Shown here: positions 1 through 8,248 of the stretch, piece after piece
Layout: each line of letters begins with the position of its first letter
Numbering within the stretch: position 1 is the first letter of the stretch
Source of the DNA: Pirellulales bacterium
GTDB lineage: Bacteria > Planctomycetota > Planctomycetia > Pirellulales > JAIMBC01
Assembly: GCA_023511675.1 (NCBI GenBank)
Contig: JAIMBC010000003.1
Location: forward strand, 1 to 56,259
Direction: 5' to 3'
Length of the DNA stretch: 56,259 nucleotides
Program-made: the position numbers and the translations under genes
Notes under the pieces: model-generated
What the model saw: the letters and a program-made list of their open reading frames with translations, nothing else
Told to the model about the DNA's origin: nothing
Databases searched by the model: none

Positions 1-395
1 ATCCAGCACTGGTCGGTACTGTCCATACAGCACAGCAGTTCGTCCCGGGCGGTCACCTCAATGGCTGTTTTACCATACTCCCTCAGTTCGGACCGCACCA
101 CCACCCCGCCCAGTTGGTGCGCCATCAGATGCATGCCGTAGCAGATCCCCAGGATGGGTATCCCCAGGTCATAAATTGCGGGGTCACAGGAGGGCGCCCC
201 ATCTTCATACACGCTGGACGGTCCCCCGGAAAAAACAATACCCCTGGGATTCTTCGACTTTATTTCCGGCAGGGGTGTGTTAAAAGGGAGCATTTCACAA
301 AAAACCTTCAGCTCCCGGATGCGCCTGGCGATTAACTGGCTGTACTGCCCGCCGAAATCAAGCACTATCACCATTTCCCGTTCAAGATCACTCAT
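1..395 (-). CDS. guaA: GMP synthase, glutamine amidotransferase N-terminus (partial)
   Basis: This is the N-terminal part of glutamine-hydrolysing GMP synthase, which aminates XMP to GMP; the window edge cuts it after about 131 codons. Translating the minus strand from the ATG at 395 gives the class I glutamine amidotransferase fold. It opens with the [18 protein letters not shown] block, continues with [10 protein letters not shown], and contains the nucleophile motif GICYGMH with the catalytic Cys. The ATP-pyrophosphatase and dimerisation domains lie outside the window. A good ribosome binding site, GGAGG, sits about 8 nt upstream. The gene follows hpt by 16 nt on the same strand, so the two purine genes are very likely co-transcribed. 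Composition matches the Firmicutes segment, not the rest of the window. Confidence 0.95.
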   Translation of the reverse strand, partial: MSDLEREMVIVLDFGGQYSQLIARRIRELKVFCEMLPFNTPLPEIKSKNPRGIVFSGGPSSVYEDGAPSCDPAIYDLGIPILGICYGMHLMAHQLGGVVVRSELREYGKTAIEVTARDELLCCMDSTDQCW

Positions 396-411
396 TTCGG
401 GCTACCTCCGT

Positions 412-954
412 TTATCCGTTGGAATACTTACCGGGTTTAAGCACCGCTATTTCCCTGAGATTTCTGTATTGTTCGCCGTAGTCAAGGCCGTACCCCACCA
501 CGAACTTATCGGGTATGGCAAACCCGTTGTAGTCGGGAACCACATCCGTCTTCCGGCGGGACGGCTTGTCCAGCAAGGTACATATTTTAAGGCTGGCCGG
601 CTTCCTGGTGGAAAGGTTATCCAGCATATACTTCAATGTCAGCCCGGAATCCACAATATCCTCCACCAGTAAAACATGCCTGCCCTCTATGCTCTGGTCC
701 AGGTCCTTCAGTATCTTGACCACCCCGGACGATTCGCTGGCCTTGCCGTAGCTGGAAACGGCCATGAAATCTATGGCCAGCGGCACCGTTATGTGCCTGA
801 TCAGATCCGCCATAAAGACGACGGCCCCTTTAAGAATTCCTACCACCAGGATCTCATATCCGCGGTAATCTTCGGAAATTCTCTTGCCAAGCTCATCCAC
901 CTTTTGGGCAATCTGTTCTTCCGTCAGCAGGATTTCCTGTATGTCGGGATGCAA
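412..954 (-). CDS. hpt: Hypoxanthine phosphoribosyltransferase
   Basis: This cytosolic purine-salvage enzyme transfers phosphoribose from PRPP to hypoxanthine or guanine. The PRPP-binding loop VLLVEDIVDSGLT, the GILKGAVVFMADLIR block and the C-terminal VVGYGLDYGEQYRNL segment are all present, and the length of 180 aa is normal for the family. The frame can be extended to a GTG at 966, but the ribosome binding site GGAGG overlaps that GTG. The TTG at 954, about 11 nt after GGAGG, gives the usual family N-terminus MHPDI and is the better start. A promoter lies just upstream at 1036-1008, and guaA follows 16 nt downstream. Confidence 0.95.
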   Translation of the reverse strand: MHPDIQEILLTEEQIAQKVDELGKRISEDYRGYEILVVGILKGAVVFMADLIRHITVPLAIDFMAVSSYGKASESSGVVKILKDLDQSIEGRHVLLVEDIVDSGLTLKYMLDNLSTRKPASLKICTLLDKPSRRKTDVVPDYNGFAIPDKFVVGYGLDYGEQYRNLREIAVLKPGKYSNG

Positions 955-1007
955 TGTAAAAAACACCTCCGGCTTTTTCGTCGATACCTGTCTATTTTAC
1001 AAATCTT

Positions 1008-1036
1008 ATTATATACCACCGCCTGTCAGCTGTCAG
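1008..1036 (-). promoter_or_regulatory. Sigma-A type promoter of hpt-guaA
   Basis: On the minus strand CTGACA (1036-1031) is followed, after exactly 17 nt, by a perfect TATAAT (1013-1008). That is 5/6 and 6/6 to the vegetative consensus. Transcription would start near 1001 and leave a leader of about 45 nt before the hpt start at 954. The promoter lies directly after the terminator of the upstream gene, so hpt-guaA is an independent transcription unit. Assignment is by sequence only. Confidence 0.75.
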
Positions 1037-1055
1037 CCTGCAGCAAACCTATTCC

Positions 1056-1098
1056 CAAAAAAGAAAAAAGAATTGGGGTAATTCATCACTTACCCCAA
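1056..1098 (-). terminator. Rho-independent terminator after the anchored LppX/LolA-like gene
   Basis: A perfect 9-bp inverted repeat, TTGGGGTAA (1073-1081) and TTACCCCAA (1090-1098), has an 8-nt loop. On the minus strand it is followed by a T-rich run (complement of the A-rich 1055-1072). It lies 14 nt beyond the stop of the 1112-1834 gene. This is a classic Firmicutes-type intrinsic terminator. Confidence 0.85.
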
Positions 1099-1111
1099 AT
1101 TTCCAACTGTT

Positions 1112-1834
1112 TTACTTGCTCTCTATGCTTTTCTCCAGGGGGGGATTGATTTTTATTTTTTCATTGAAATCTCTGAATCGCATTTCCACCGCCAGACCTT
1201 CGGACCCGCCGGGTATGTAGGCCTGCATGGAAGCTTTGCGGATCAGTTTTTTCCCGGGATCTATCCATACCCTGTACTTGAACTCGCTGTATTTATTCTC
1301 CAGGAACGGGTTAACCACGTTGGGCTTTAATTCCAGGACCACGGTCTTTTCCCCGTCCACCTTTTCGCTGCCCAGCTTTTTGATGACGGGGATATCCTTG
1401 AACTTAAACAGGCCCAGCGGGTTAAACTCGGTGATGAACAGTTCGGACTGCGCCAGGGAGTTTCCCTTCAGGGTGAACCACCTGTCGGACCAGGGGTCCT
1501 TCATATAGGTGGTGTCCTCGATCTGGATGAATTCCATCTGGGATTTCTGCATCGCTCCCTTGATATGGACCCTGTCGGGCTCAACCCGCTCCCCTTCAAC
1601 CAGTATAATGGTGTCCTTGCCGCCCTGTTTGACCTCAACGCTGTAGCGGTAGCTGGAACAGGCCAGGGTATTATCCAGGGCTTTATTAAACAAGTCCTTT
1701 TCCGATCCGGTGAAATTGCTCAAAAGCGACGATCCCCACCACAGAACGATCAATAAAACCGCCGCCGCCACGGCAGACGGAAAGATGCGTCTCCTGTTCA
1801 ACACGTACCAGCGCGGCCAAAGCAATAACTTCAC
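1112..1834 (-). CDS. Membrane-anchored LppX/LolA-like protein of unknown function
   Basis: This 240-aa protein has a short basic N-terminus, one hydrophobic segment at about residues 18-38 (AAAVLLIVLWWGSSLL), and an extracytoplasmic domain. The domain contains the phrases YRYSVEVKQGG, MEFIQIEDTTYMKDP, KTVVLELKPNV and YRVWIDPGKKLIRK. That alternating strand pattern resembles the LolA/LppX half-barrel found in many Firmicutes surface proteins (lipid or hydrophobic ligand binding). There is no lipobox, so it is probably held by an uncleaved anchor. It is followed by an intrinsic terminator. The fold is inferred by pattern only and no substrate can be named. Divergent from the mazG-like gene at 1990. 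Confidence 0.7.
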   Translation of the reverse strand: MKLLLWPRWYVLNRRRIFPSAVAAAVLLIVLWWGSSLLSNFTGSEKDLFNKALDNTLACSSYRYSVEVKQGGKDTIILVEGERVEPDRVHIKGAMQKSQMEFIQIEDTTYMKDPWSDRWFTLKGNSLAQSELFITEFNPLGLFKFKDIPVIKKLGSEKVDGEKTVVLELKPNVVNPFLENKYSEFKYRVWIDPGKKLIRKASMQAYIPGGSEGLAVEMRFRDFNEKIKINPPLEKSIESK

Positions 1835-1989
1835 CCCCGATCATCCATTACCAAATATATACTTGAAAGTCAGCTTAAATATGTATGTGGTATGATTTAC
1901 CATAAACTAAACATGCTTTTCTAATAAAATATAAAGTGGAATAAGAGCCAAAAAACTGATAAAATTATGTAGCTTGAGTTTTCAACGGG

Positions 1990-2322
1990 GTGAAATTTTT
2001 GGATATCAAGGACATGCAAGCCGATGTGGACCGCTGGATAGGACAGTTTGAAGAGGGTTACTGGCACCCGCTGTCAATGCTGGCCAAGCTTACCGAGGAA
2101 GTAGGGGAACTGGCCAGGGAGGTTAACCACCTGTTTGGCGAAAAGCCCAAAAAGCCGGATGAACCGCCGGGCGACTTGGCTCTGGAGCTGGCCGACATAT
2201 TATTCATTATTATTTGTTATGCCAATTCTTTAAATATTGACCTGGAGGAGGCCTTTAACCGCACCATGGCCAAGTACCGCCAGAGAGACAGTGAAAGGTG
2301 GACGCCCAAAAGCGGGAATTAG
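1990..2322 (+). CDS. MazG-like nucleotide pyrophosphohydrolase (YpjD type)
   Basis: A 110-aa all-alpha NTP pyrophosphohydrolase of the MazG/YpjD group, which hydrolyses non-canonical or excess (d)NTPs to the monophosphate and pyrophosphate. The Mg2+ ligands are visible: the EEVGELAREVNH block (ExxE) and LALELADILFIIICYAN (ExxD). It is single-domain, the usual size for YpjD-type enzymes. The frame begins with GTG at 1990; a TTG at 1999 is an alternative because GGGGTGA (1987-1993) is a better-spaced ribosome binding site for it. A short inverted repeat (GGAATTG/CAATTCC, 2322-2340) follows but lacks a T-tract, so read-through into the DUF1015 gene at 2372 is likely. Confidence 0.88.
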   Translation: MKFLDIKDMQADVDRWIGQFEEGYWHPLSMLAKLTEEVGELAREVNHLFGEKPKKPDEPPGDLALELADILFIIICYANSLNIDLEEAFNRTMAKYRQRDSERWTPKSGN

Positions 2323-2371
2323 GAATTGGAAATCAATTCCGGACCCTGAATAACAGCTAAGGAGGATACGA

Positions 2372-2677
2372 ATGGCTACGATTATCCCTTTCAGGGGAAT
2401 CCGGTACAACCCCGATAAAATAAAAAACCTGGCCGACGTGGTAACACCCCCTTACGACGTTATCGATGCAGCCGCCCAGGACCGCTACTACCGGAAGCAT
2501 CCCTACAACATAATCCGCCTGGAATACGGAAAGATCTTTGACGGCGACGGCCCCGGCGACAACCGCTATACCAGGGCGGCGGCCTTCTACCGGGACTGGC
2601 TGAAGGAAAACGTACTGGTGCAGGAAAAGGACCGCGCCCTCTACCTATACGAGCAGGAGTTCACCGCCGGCGGCATC
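2372..2677 (+). CDS. DUF1015 family protein, 5' fragment cut at contig junction
   Basis: The first 102 codons match the N-terminus of the DUF1015 family (usual length about 400-450 aa), with the conserved opening IIPFRGIRYNP, the VTPPYDVI block and ALYLYEQEF. The start is supported by AAGGAGG 8 nt before the ATG. The family resemblance ends after codon 102 (isoleucine at 2675-2677). From there the frame enters high-GC DNA of a different organism and gives Arg/Ala/Cys-rich noise until a chance stop at 3217. The real gene is therefore truncated, not fused. The function of the family is not established. Confidence 0.85.
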
Positions 2678-2684
2678 TGGGGGA
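2672..2684. other. Junction of two unrelated genomes (probable assembly chimera)
   Basis: To the left are moderate-GC Firmicutes genes with A/T-rich spacers. To the right is continuous high-GC planctomycete sequence. The breakpoint is set near 2678 because the DUF1015 homology on the plus strand stops there, and a planctomycete-style signal peptide on the minus strand reads well only up to there. Both genes lose their 3' portion at the same spot. No transposase, att site or long repeat is seen at the joint. Confidence 0.85.
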
Positions 2685-2794
2685 GATGCGGGGGCGGCCT
2701 GGGCAGCAGACAGCTCCTCATTGGCCGTGGCGTGGAGCGTGCCACCGAGTCCCAGAGCGGCCAGCATCAGACAGGCCACCAGCAGCAGCGGCAT
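2678..2794 (-). CDS. Signal peptide fragment of an exported planctomycete protein, cut at the junction
   Basis: Starting at the ATG at 2794, the minus strand encodes 39 codons: a hydrophobic core (LLLVACLMLAALGLGG) followed by LHATANEEL and an Ala/Pro-rich linker. This is a typical Sec signal peptide with a flexible mature N-terminus. After about 2678 the frame runs into the antisense of the Firmicutes DUF1015 gene, so the rest of the protein is missing. No family can be assigned from the leader. Basis: hydrophobic pattern and position only. Confidence 0.5.
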
Positions 2795-3230
2795 GTCCCA
2801 GCCCTTTGTGCGGCACTCTGGCAGGGACCGCACGCACCGCGCCGCCGGAGACAGCGCTTCCACCGCAGAAGGGCGGCGCAACGCCGCAGCTTTAGAAGCT
2901 GCCGTTACACCTCGTTCGCGGCGCCACGTCACATCCAGTGCGCCATGTGTCCTTGTGGCTGCGTGCATGCTGGTGGTTCCTGTATGGCGAGAAGCAAATG
3001 TCGCTCGGGGGGGCGGCACGCAGCGGCCATGCCCTGCCACACGATCGTGCGATCGCGCTGCGGGACGGCGTGCGCCCTGAGCATGATGGCTAGAACACAG
3101 CAAGGCGGGGAAGGCGTGCAGGCAATCTGTGACAGACGGGCCGCCTTACCGGCCAAGGGCGGCCGCTTCCACGGCAGGCATGTGGGTCATCCAGGCGCGG
3201 GGGGAACATGCAAGTAGCGGGCAGCCCTGT
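2795..3230. other. Intergenic, GC-rich, no gene seen
   Basis: This 436-bp stretch lies between the start of the truncated exported protein and the end of the first DUF1501 gene. Open frames exist on both strands, but all are Arg/Pro/Cys-rich and look like by-products of high GC. The only local pattern noted is the short palindromic CGATCGTGCGATCGCG near 3043-3058. No RNA gene or terminator was recognised. Confidence 0.6.
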
Positions 3231-4607
3231 CTAGAATAGTTCCTTGATCTCGTGCTTACCCGTATCGACCAGCGGGAATGGCCGCTGCTGGGGACCCGGC
3301 AGCGTCGTCTCCAGATCCAGTCCCAGGCTGTGATAGATGGTGGCCACAACCTCCGCCGGTTCCACAGGCCGCTCGGCGGGCACCGCGCCGATCGGATCGC
3401 TACGGCCCACCACGCGACCTCCCTGCACGCCCCCGCCCGCAAAGTAGACCGTCCAGCATTGCGGCCAGTGGTCCCGGCCTCCCGCTGGATTCACACGCGG
3501 CGTGCGGCCAAACTCGGCCAGATTGCAAACGAGCGTGCTCTCCAGCAGCCCGCGAGCAGCCAGATCTTCCAGCAGCGCCGTGTAGCCCTGATCGTACATC
3601 GGCGCCACGATGTCTCGCATGCCCTCGATCGAGGTGAACGGCTTCGAACCGTGGATATCCCAGGTGATCTCGTCGAATACCGTAATGAACGTGTTGATCG
3701 TCACAAACCGCACCCCGGCCTCGATCAGCCGACGGGCCAGCAGGCAGCACTGGCCGAAGCGCGTCATGCCATACCGCTCGCGCACCTCTTGCGGCTCGCG
3801 CGACAAGTCGAACGCCTCGCGAGCCTGGGTGCTCGTCATCAGCCGAAACGCGGCCTGAAAGTTCTCGTCCAGCAGTTCCGCGCTGTTGCTCGCCTCGAAG
3901 CTCTTGACGGTTTGGTCCACAATCTCACGCAGGCGGCGGCGGCGGTCCAACCGTACTTCCCCGATCTGCGGAGGCGGCAACAAATCCGGCACCTGAAAGT
4001 TGGGCTGAGAGGGGTCGGCCATCAGCACAAAGGGGTCGTACGCCTTGCCCAGGAAGCCTGCGTCCTGGCCGTGGGGCAAGTTGCCGCCCGTGCGGCCCAT
4101 GGGCTCAGGCAAGATCACATGGGGCGGCAAGTCCGACTTGCGGCCGCGCAGATACGCCAGGGCACAGCCGGCGTGCGGGCTGTTAATGCCGCCGGTAAAC
4201 AGCCGGCCGGTCTGCATCATCTGGTGGCCCGTATCATGTACGGCTGCCGCCGTGTGGTAGCAGCTTCGCACCAGGGAATACTTGTCCGCATGCTGGGCCA
4301 TGCGGGGAAAGATTTCCGAGATCTGGATGCCCGGGGCGTTGGTTTGCACGGCCTTGAAGGGGCCGCGGATCTCGACCGGGGCCTCCGGTTTGGGATCCCA
4401 TGTGTCAAGCTGGCTGGGGGCGCCCAGGTTGAAAATCATGATCACCGAGCGGTCGTCATGGCCGTCGGCAACTTTGCCCTGGGCCTTGGCAGCCATCAGG
4501 TCGGTAAGGGTCAGTCCCACGGCGCCCAGGGCACCAGCCTGGAGGAAATCGCGTCGAGAAATACCGTCGCAAGTACGGCCTGAGCCGGCTCCCGTCACGT
4601 GCAACAT
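3231..4607 (-). CDS. DUF1501 family protein with Tat signal (first copy)
   Basis: This 458-aa protein belongs to the DUF1501 family, abundant in Planctomycetes and structurally related to the alkaline phosphatase/sulfatase superfamily. The N-terminus carries a twin-arginine signal, SRRDFLQAGALGAVG, so it is exported folded. Family blocks follow in order: APSQLDTWDPKPEAP, the SLVRSCYHTAAAVHDTGHQMM region with His/Asp candidates for metal binding, NLAEFGRTPR and GGRDHWPQCW near the C-terminus. The start at 4607 has AGGAGA about 8 nt upstream. In this phylum DUF1501 genes usually sit beside DUF1549/DUF1553 genes; here that partner lies some 39 kb away. The enzymatic reaction of the family is not known. 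Confidence 0.92.
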   Translation of the reverse strand: MLHVTGAGSGRTCDGISRRDFLQAGALGAVGLTLTDLMAAKAQGKVADGHDDRSVIMIFNLGAPSQLDTWDPKPEAPVEIRGPFKAVQTNAPGIQISEIFPRMAQHADKYSLVRSCYHTAAAVHDTGHQMMQTGRLFTGGINSPHAGCALAYLRGRKSDLPPHVILPEPMGRTGGNLPHGQDAGFLGKAYDPFVLMADPSQPNFQVPDLLPPPQIGEVRLDRRRRLREIVDQTVKSFEASNSAELLDENFQAAFRLMTSTQAREAFDLSREPQEVRERYGMTRFGQCCLLARRLIEAGVRFVTINTFITVFDEITWDIHGSKPFTSIEGMRDIVAPMYDQGYTALLEDLAARGLLESTLVCNLAEFGRTPRVNPAGGRDHWPQCWTVYFAGGGVQGGRVVGRSDPIGAVPAERPVEPAEVVATIYHSLGLDLETTLPGPQQRPFPLVDTGKHEIKELF

Positions 4608-5109
4608 GGCGCACTCTCCTTGTGGCTCGGCAGGCAGCCTCGACCCGCCGGCAATGCTGCTACGATGCTAACGCGCCGGGGGGAGAAGATCAACCGGTCG
4701 CAGGTTCCGCGCGGTGCCAGAACCCCGCCCTGCAACGGCGGGCTGCGCCTTTCTCTGCCGCTCTGGGCCACGGGCTACTCGAACGCTTTGCTGCGACACG
4801 CCGCTGGGATGGCATGGCCCGCCTGCCTGCGTCCGCCGCACTGCGTAGCCCCGCCGCTGGGCAAGGCCGAAGGGCCAGCGAGCAATCGCGGGGCGCTAGT
4901 TCAGCTTGCTCCCCTGCTCCACTCGGCCAGGTAACGGCCGCCAGGCGTCGCCTGCCCGGGTGGGGGTATGTCCGGCTGTTGGTCTATCCTCTTCGTCTCG
5001 TAACCTTGGGGAACTTCTGGCATCTCCATGCGTCAAAATGTACGGTGTGGTAGGCGCACGCTGCTGTGCCTACAGACGGCCCGTTGGACTGCGTGAGGAG
5101 GATCGTGCC
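4608..5109. other. Intergenic region between divergent genes
   Basis: About 500 bp separate the starts of the divergently transcribed DUF1501 and DUF4139 genes, so promoters for both must lie here. The sequence is GC-rich, and no near-consensus -35/-10 pair, operator palindrome or RNA gene was identified by eye. The GAGGAGG ribosome binding site of the downstream gene lies at about 5096-5102. Confidence 0.5.
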
Positions 5110-7257
5110 ATGAACCCTCTAGCGAAACCGAGGTCGACCGAGCATGCTTGCCCACGCCGGAAAGCTTGCCTGGACAGGCCGGCGCGTGCGGGGGGCACAA
5201 CGAGTTGGGGGAGTTGCGTTGCCGCCCAGGTCTTGCTGGCCGCAGGTGTGCTGATACCGGCGGCGACGGCCCTGGCCCAGGACAGCGGTCAGGCCCAGTT
5301 GCCGCTCAGCCGGGTGGTGCTGTTCAGCTCCGGCGTAGGCTTCTTCGAGCATCAGGGAGAGGTCGAAGGTTCGGCCCGCGTCGAGCTGCGGTTCAACGTC
5401 AGCGACGTGAACGACCTGCTCAAGAGCATGGTGCTGATGGACCACGGCGGCGGGCAGATCGGCGCCGTCACGTACGGTTCGAAGGATCCCATCACCAAGA
5501 CGCTCAAGACCTTCGCGGTGGACCTGACGGAGAATCCGACCCTGGCGCAGTTGCTCGCGCAGGTGCGTGGCGAACGGGTGGTGATCGAGGCGGGCTCGCG
5601 GATTGAGGGGACGATTCTAGGTATCGAGGTCCGAAAGCAACCGCTCGGGGAGGCCGTGACCGAGGTAGAAGTGCTCAACCTGCTTACAGATCAGGGGCTG
5701 CGCAGCATCCCGCTGGCGGGCGTGACGACCATCCGCCTGGCAGACGAGCGGCTGAATGCCGAGCTGCGGCAGGCTCTGAGCGTGCTTGCCCTGGGGCACG
5801 CCACGGAGAAAAAGACGGTGGTGCTGAACTTCACCGGCCAGGGCCGGCGCGAGGTACAGGTTGGTTACATCCAGGAGGCTCCCATCTGGAAGACCAGCTA
5901 TCGGTTGGTGCTCGAGGACGATGCCCCGCCGCACCTGCAAGGTTGGGCCATTGTCGAGAATACGACCGAAACAGACTGGAACAATGTGGCGCTCACCTTG
6001 GTGAGCGGCCGGCCGATCTCGTTTGTCATGAACCTGTACGATCCGCTCTACGTACCCAGGCCGGTGGTGGAGCCGGAACTCTTCGCCAGCCTGCGGCCCC
6101 AGAAGTACCAGCAGGATCTGGCCGCGGCCGAGGCGGAGTTCCGCAAACAGGCCGACGGGGCTAATGCCCAACCGGCGGCCCCCGCGGACAAGCTAGCGGC
6201 CGGCCGTGCCTTGCGCCGCAATCGTGCCGCAGAGGCCACAGGCAGGGCCGGTGCTCTCGACCTCCGGCAAGGCGTGCGCTCGCTGGCGGAAGCAACGGAG
6301 GCGGGCGAACTCTTCCAGTACCGCATCGAGGGCGGGGTCACCCTCGCTCGGCAGCAGTCTGCCATGTTGCCCATCGTCAACGAGTCCGTGGAGGGAGAAA
6401 AAGTCTCCATTTTCAACCCGGCCGTGCACCCCAAGCACCCGCTCAACGGCTTGCAGCTTGTCAACTCGACGGAGCTGCACCTGATGCAAGGGCCCATCAC
6501 CGTCTTCGATGGCGGGACCTACGCCGGCGATGCACAAATCGAAGACCTGGCCCCGGGCACACGCCGCCTGATCAGTTACGCCCTGGATCTGGACACGGAG
6601 GTCGTCGCCCAATCGACAGGCAGCAGCGATCTGCTGGTAAGCTGCAAGCTCACCAAGGGCCTGCTGCTCTCCACACGCAAGCTGGCACGCTCGCAGACCT
6701 ACACGGTCAAGAATTCCGGACGGCGGCAGAAGAAGGTGCTCATCGAGCAGCCCTACGACTCTCTCTGGAAGCTCATCGAGCCTCAGCAGCCCGCGGAGCA
6801 GACGCGAGACCTGTACCGCTTTGCGGTTATGGCCCAACCGGGCAAGCCCGTAGAGCTGAAAGTGTCTGAAGAACGCCGGCTCGACGAGCGCGTCGCCCTC
6901 AACAACCTGGACGACAACACCATCAACATCTACCTCAACGCCCCCGTTGTCAGCCAGGCAGTCAAGGACGCCCTGGGGGAGATCATTCGGCGCAAGCGAG
7001 AGATTGCAGAAATCGTCCAGGCCAGACAGAACGCAGAGCAGCAGATTGCCATCGTCGATCAGGAGCAGGCCCGCATCAGGCAGAACATGGCCCAGTTGGA
7101 ACGCAACTCGGAGCTGTATAACCGCTACGTGCAGAAGTTCTCCGAACAGGAGGATCGCGTCGAGCAGCTCCGCCAGCAAATCGCGCGGCTTACCGAGCGC
7201 GAGCAAGCGCTGCGCAAGGCGTTGGACGACTACTTGCTGCGCCTCGAGGTCGAATAG
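5110..7257 (+). CDS. DUF4139 domain exported protein with C-terminal coiled coil
   Basis: A protein of 715 aa. The ATG at 5110 is chosen over upstream in-frame starts because GAGGAGG precedes it by about 7 nt. The N-terminus is long and basic, then hydrophobic (VAAQVLLAAGVLIPAATALA), consistent with a signal peptide. The mature part opens with LSRVVLFSSGVGFFEHQGEV, typical of DUF4139/MuiA-like proteins. The central region has the DUF4139 signature of a beta-rich domain (IWKTSYRLVLEDDAPPHLQ, GWAIVENTTETDWNNVALTLV) and a later DLYRFAVMAQPGKPVELKV block. The last 100 residues (RRKREIAEIVQARQN to the end) form a charged coiled coil. The family is of unknown function; envelope location is inferred from the leader. 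Confidence 0.85.
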   Translation: MNPLAKPRSTEHACPRRKACLDRPARAGGTTSWGSCVAAQVLLAAGVLIPAATALAQDSGQAQLPLSRVVLFSSGVGFFEHQGEVEGSARVELRFNVSDVNDLLKSMVLMDHGGGQIGAVTYGSKDPITKTLKTFAVDLTENPTLAQLLAQVRGERVVIEAGSRIEGTILGIEVRKQPLGEAVTEVEVLNLLTDQGLRSIPLAGVTTIRLADERLNAELRQALSVLALGHATEKKTVVLNFTGQGRREVQVGYIQEAPIWKTSYRLVLEDDAPPHLQGWAIVENTTETDWNNVALTLVSGRPISFVMNLYDPLYVPRPVVEPELFASLRPQKYQQDLAAAEAEFRKQADGANAQPAAPADKLAAGRALRRNRAAEATGRAGALDLRQGVRSLAEATEAGELFQYRIEGGVTLARQQSAMLPIVNESVEGEKVSIFNPAVHPKHPLNGLQLVNSTELHLMQGPITVFDGGTYAGDAQIEDLAPGTRRLISYALDLDTEVVAQSTGSSDLLVSCKLTKGLLLSTRKLARSQTYTVKNSGRRQKKVLIEQPYDSLWKLIEPQQPAEQTRDLYRFAVMAQPGKPVELKVSEERRLDERVALNNLDDNTINIYLNAPVVSQAVKDALGEIIRRKREIAEIVQARQNAEQQIAIVDQEQARIRQNMAQLERNSELYNRYVQKFSEQEDRVEQLRQQIARLTEREQALRKALDDYLLRLEVE

Positions 7258-7465
7258 CGCACCCTCGTGCTTGTATGTCCGCTGGATGCGGTTCCCGTGG
7301 CGCCATCGCCCGGAGCCGCCCCCAGGTCGTGCAGGCATGGTCGCTGGCTTGGGCCGTTGTGCTTTCGCCCCTGCCCCTTCACGGCACCAGCAGAGAGCCT
7401 GAATACCTTGTTACACCTCAAGGGGGTGAAGGTACCTGCGCCAAATCGAAACGCCCTGCCCCTTC

Positions 7466-7921
7466 TCACAGGCCATCCGGCTGCGCAGTCGGCGGGGCCT
7501 GCCCTTGAGCGCCCCTGGCCTCCTGCCTGCGGCGTGCGTCCAGCGCACTGGCAAAGACGCCTCCGGCAAGAGCACAGAGGAGCAGCACGTTGCAATTCAG
7601 CGGAATATACGGCGATGATTCAGGCAGCCGCGTCTTCAACCATTCCGCGAGCGCATAGGGCAACAAGTTTACCCAATCGCTGTAGGAGAGCGTGGGTAGC
7701 AGGTAGTATAACCAACCTACCGAAGCAAATCCGATCCAGAATGCGCGGCTGGACCGAGGCGCAAAGACCACCCCAAGCAAGGCCAGGGAAAGCGCTAGAA
7801 GCAGCAGCGTGTAAACCAGAGACGACCAGATGGGCGTGCGCGAGACGGCCGCGCCGAAACAAAGCCCGCAGTAGGCCATCACGCCCAGCGCGCCGGCCAA
7901 CGACATCTGCGATCGACTCAT
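7466..7921 (-). CDS. Planctomycete integral membrane protein, unknown function
   Basis: From the ATG at 7921 this gives a 151-aa protein with about four hydrophobic segments. They are LAGALGVMAYCGLCFGAAV, VYTLLLLALSLALLGVVFA, RAFWIGFASVGWLYYLLP and a C-terminal NVLLLCALAGGVFASAL. The phrases SSLVYTLLLLALSLALL and SRAFWIGFASVGWLYYLLPT resemble a small membrane protein family common in Pirellulales. An in-frame ATG at 7960 adds a polar stretch without a better ribosome binding site, so 7921 is preferred. The C-terminus is basic and probably cytoplasmic. No function can be proposed. Confidence 0.7.
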   Translation of the reverse strand: MSRSQMSLAGALGVMAYCGLCFGAAVSRTPIWSSLVYTLLLLALSLALLGVVFAPRSSRAFWIGFASVGWLYYLLPTLSYSDWVNLLPYALAEWLKTRLPESSPYIPLNCNVLLLCALAGGVFASALDARRRQEARGAQGQAPPTAQPDGL

Positions 7922-8248
7922 TATCCAACGCGCCTTAGCGTCGACCTGAGTGAGCCGCATCCCATCGCCGGCTTGGTTGCCCGGCGAATTGCAGCGTATC
8001 GAACGCGCGCACCAATGTAAAGCAGCAGATGCATGCACCCGCGGCTGGGGGGCCATGTCCGCCGTCTCGCTGGAGCTGGAGTCCTCGCCGCAACCAACGC
8101 TCATCGAGGCAGGCCACAACCCGCAATCTCGAGCAAGCTGGCGAGCCGTTCGAGCGTGGTGTGGGTGCCGGATGAAGGCGCAGCGTGCGCAGCTACAAGT
8201 TTACGGCGTGCAGTGCATCGACTACACTCCCTGCTGGAGGTACCGACC
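7922..8248. other. Intergenic region between divergent genes
   Basis: About 330 bp lie between the divergent starts of the membrane protein and the second DUF1501 gene. The only clear signal is the CTGGAGG ribosome binding site at about 8234-8240 for the DUF1501 gene. No promoter close to a known consensus was seen. Confidence 0.5.

Noticed and set aside
2678..3217. Continuation of the DUF1015 frame to a stop at 3217
   Set aside because: After codon 102 the product is Arg/Ala/Cys-rich with no family similarity, and it crosses into planctomycete DNA; it is an accidental frame beyond the junction.
3252..4583. 443-codon plus-strand frame
   Set aside because: It is antisense to the DUF1501 gene, lies entirely within it, and its composition (His/Arg/Gln-rich) is typical of a shadow frame in high-GC DNA.
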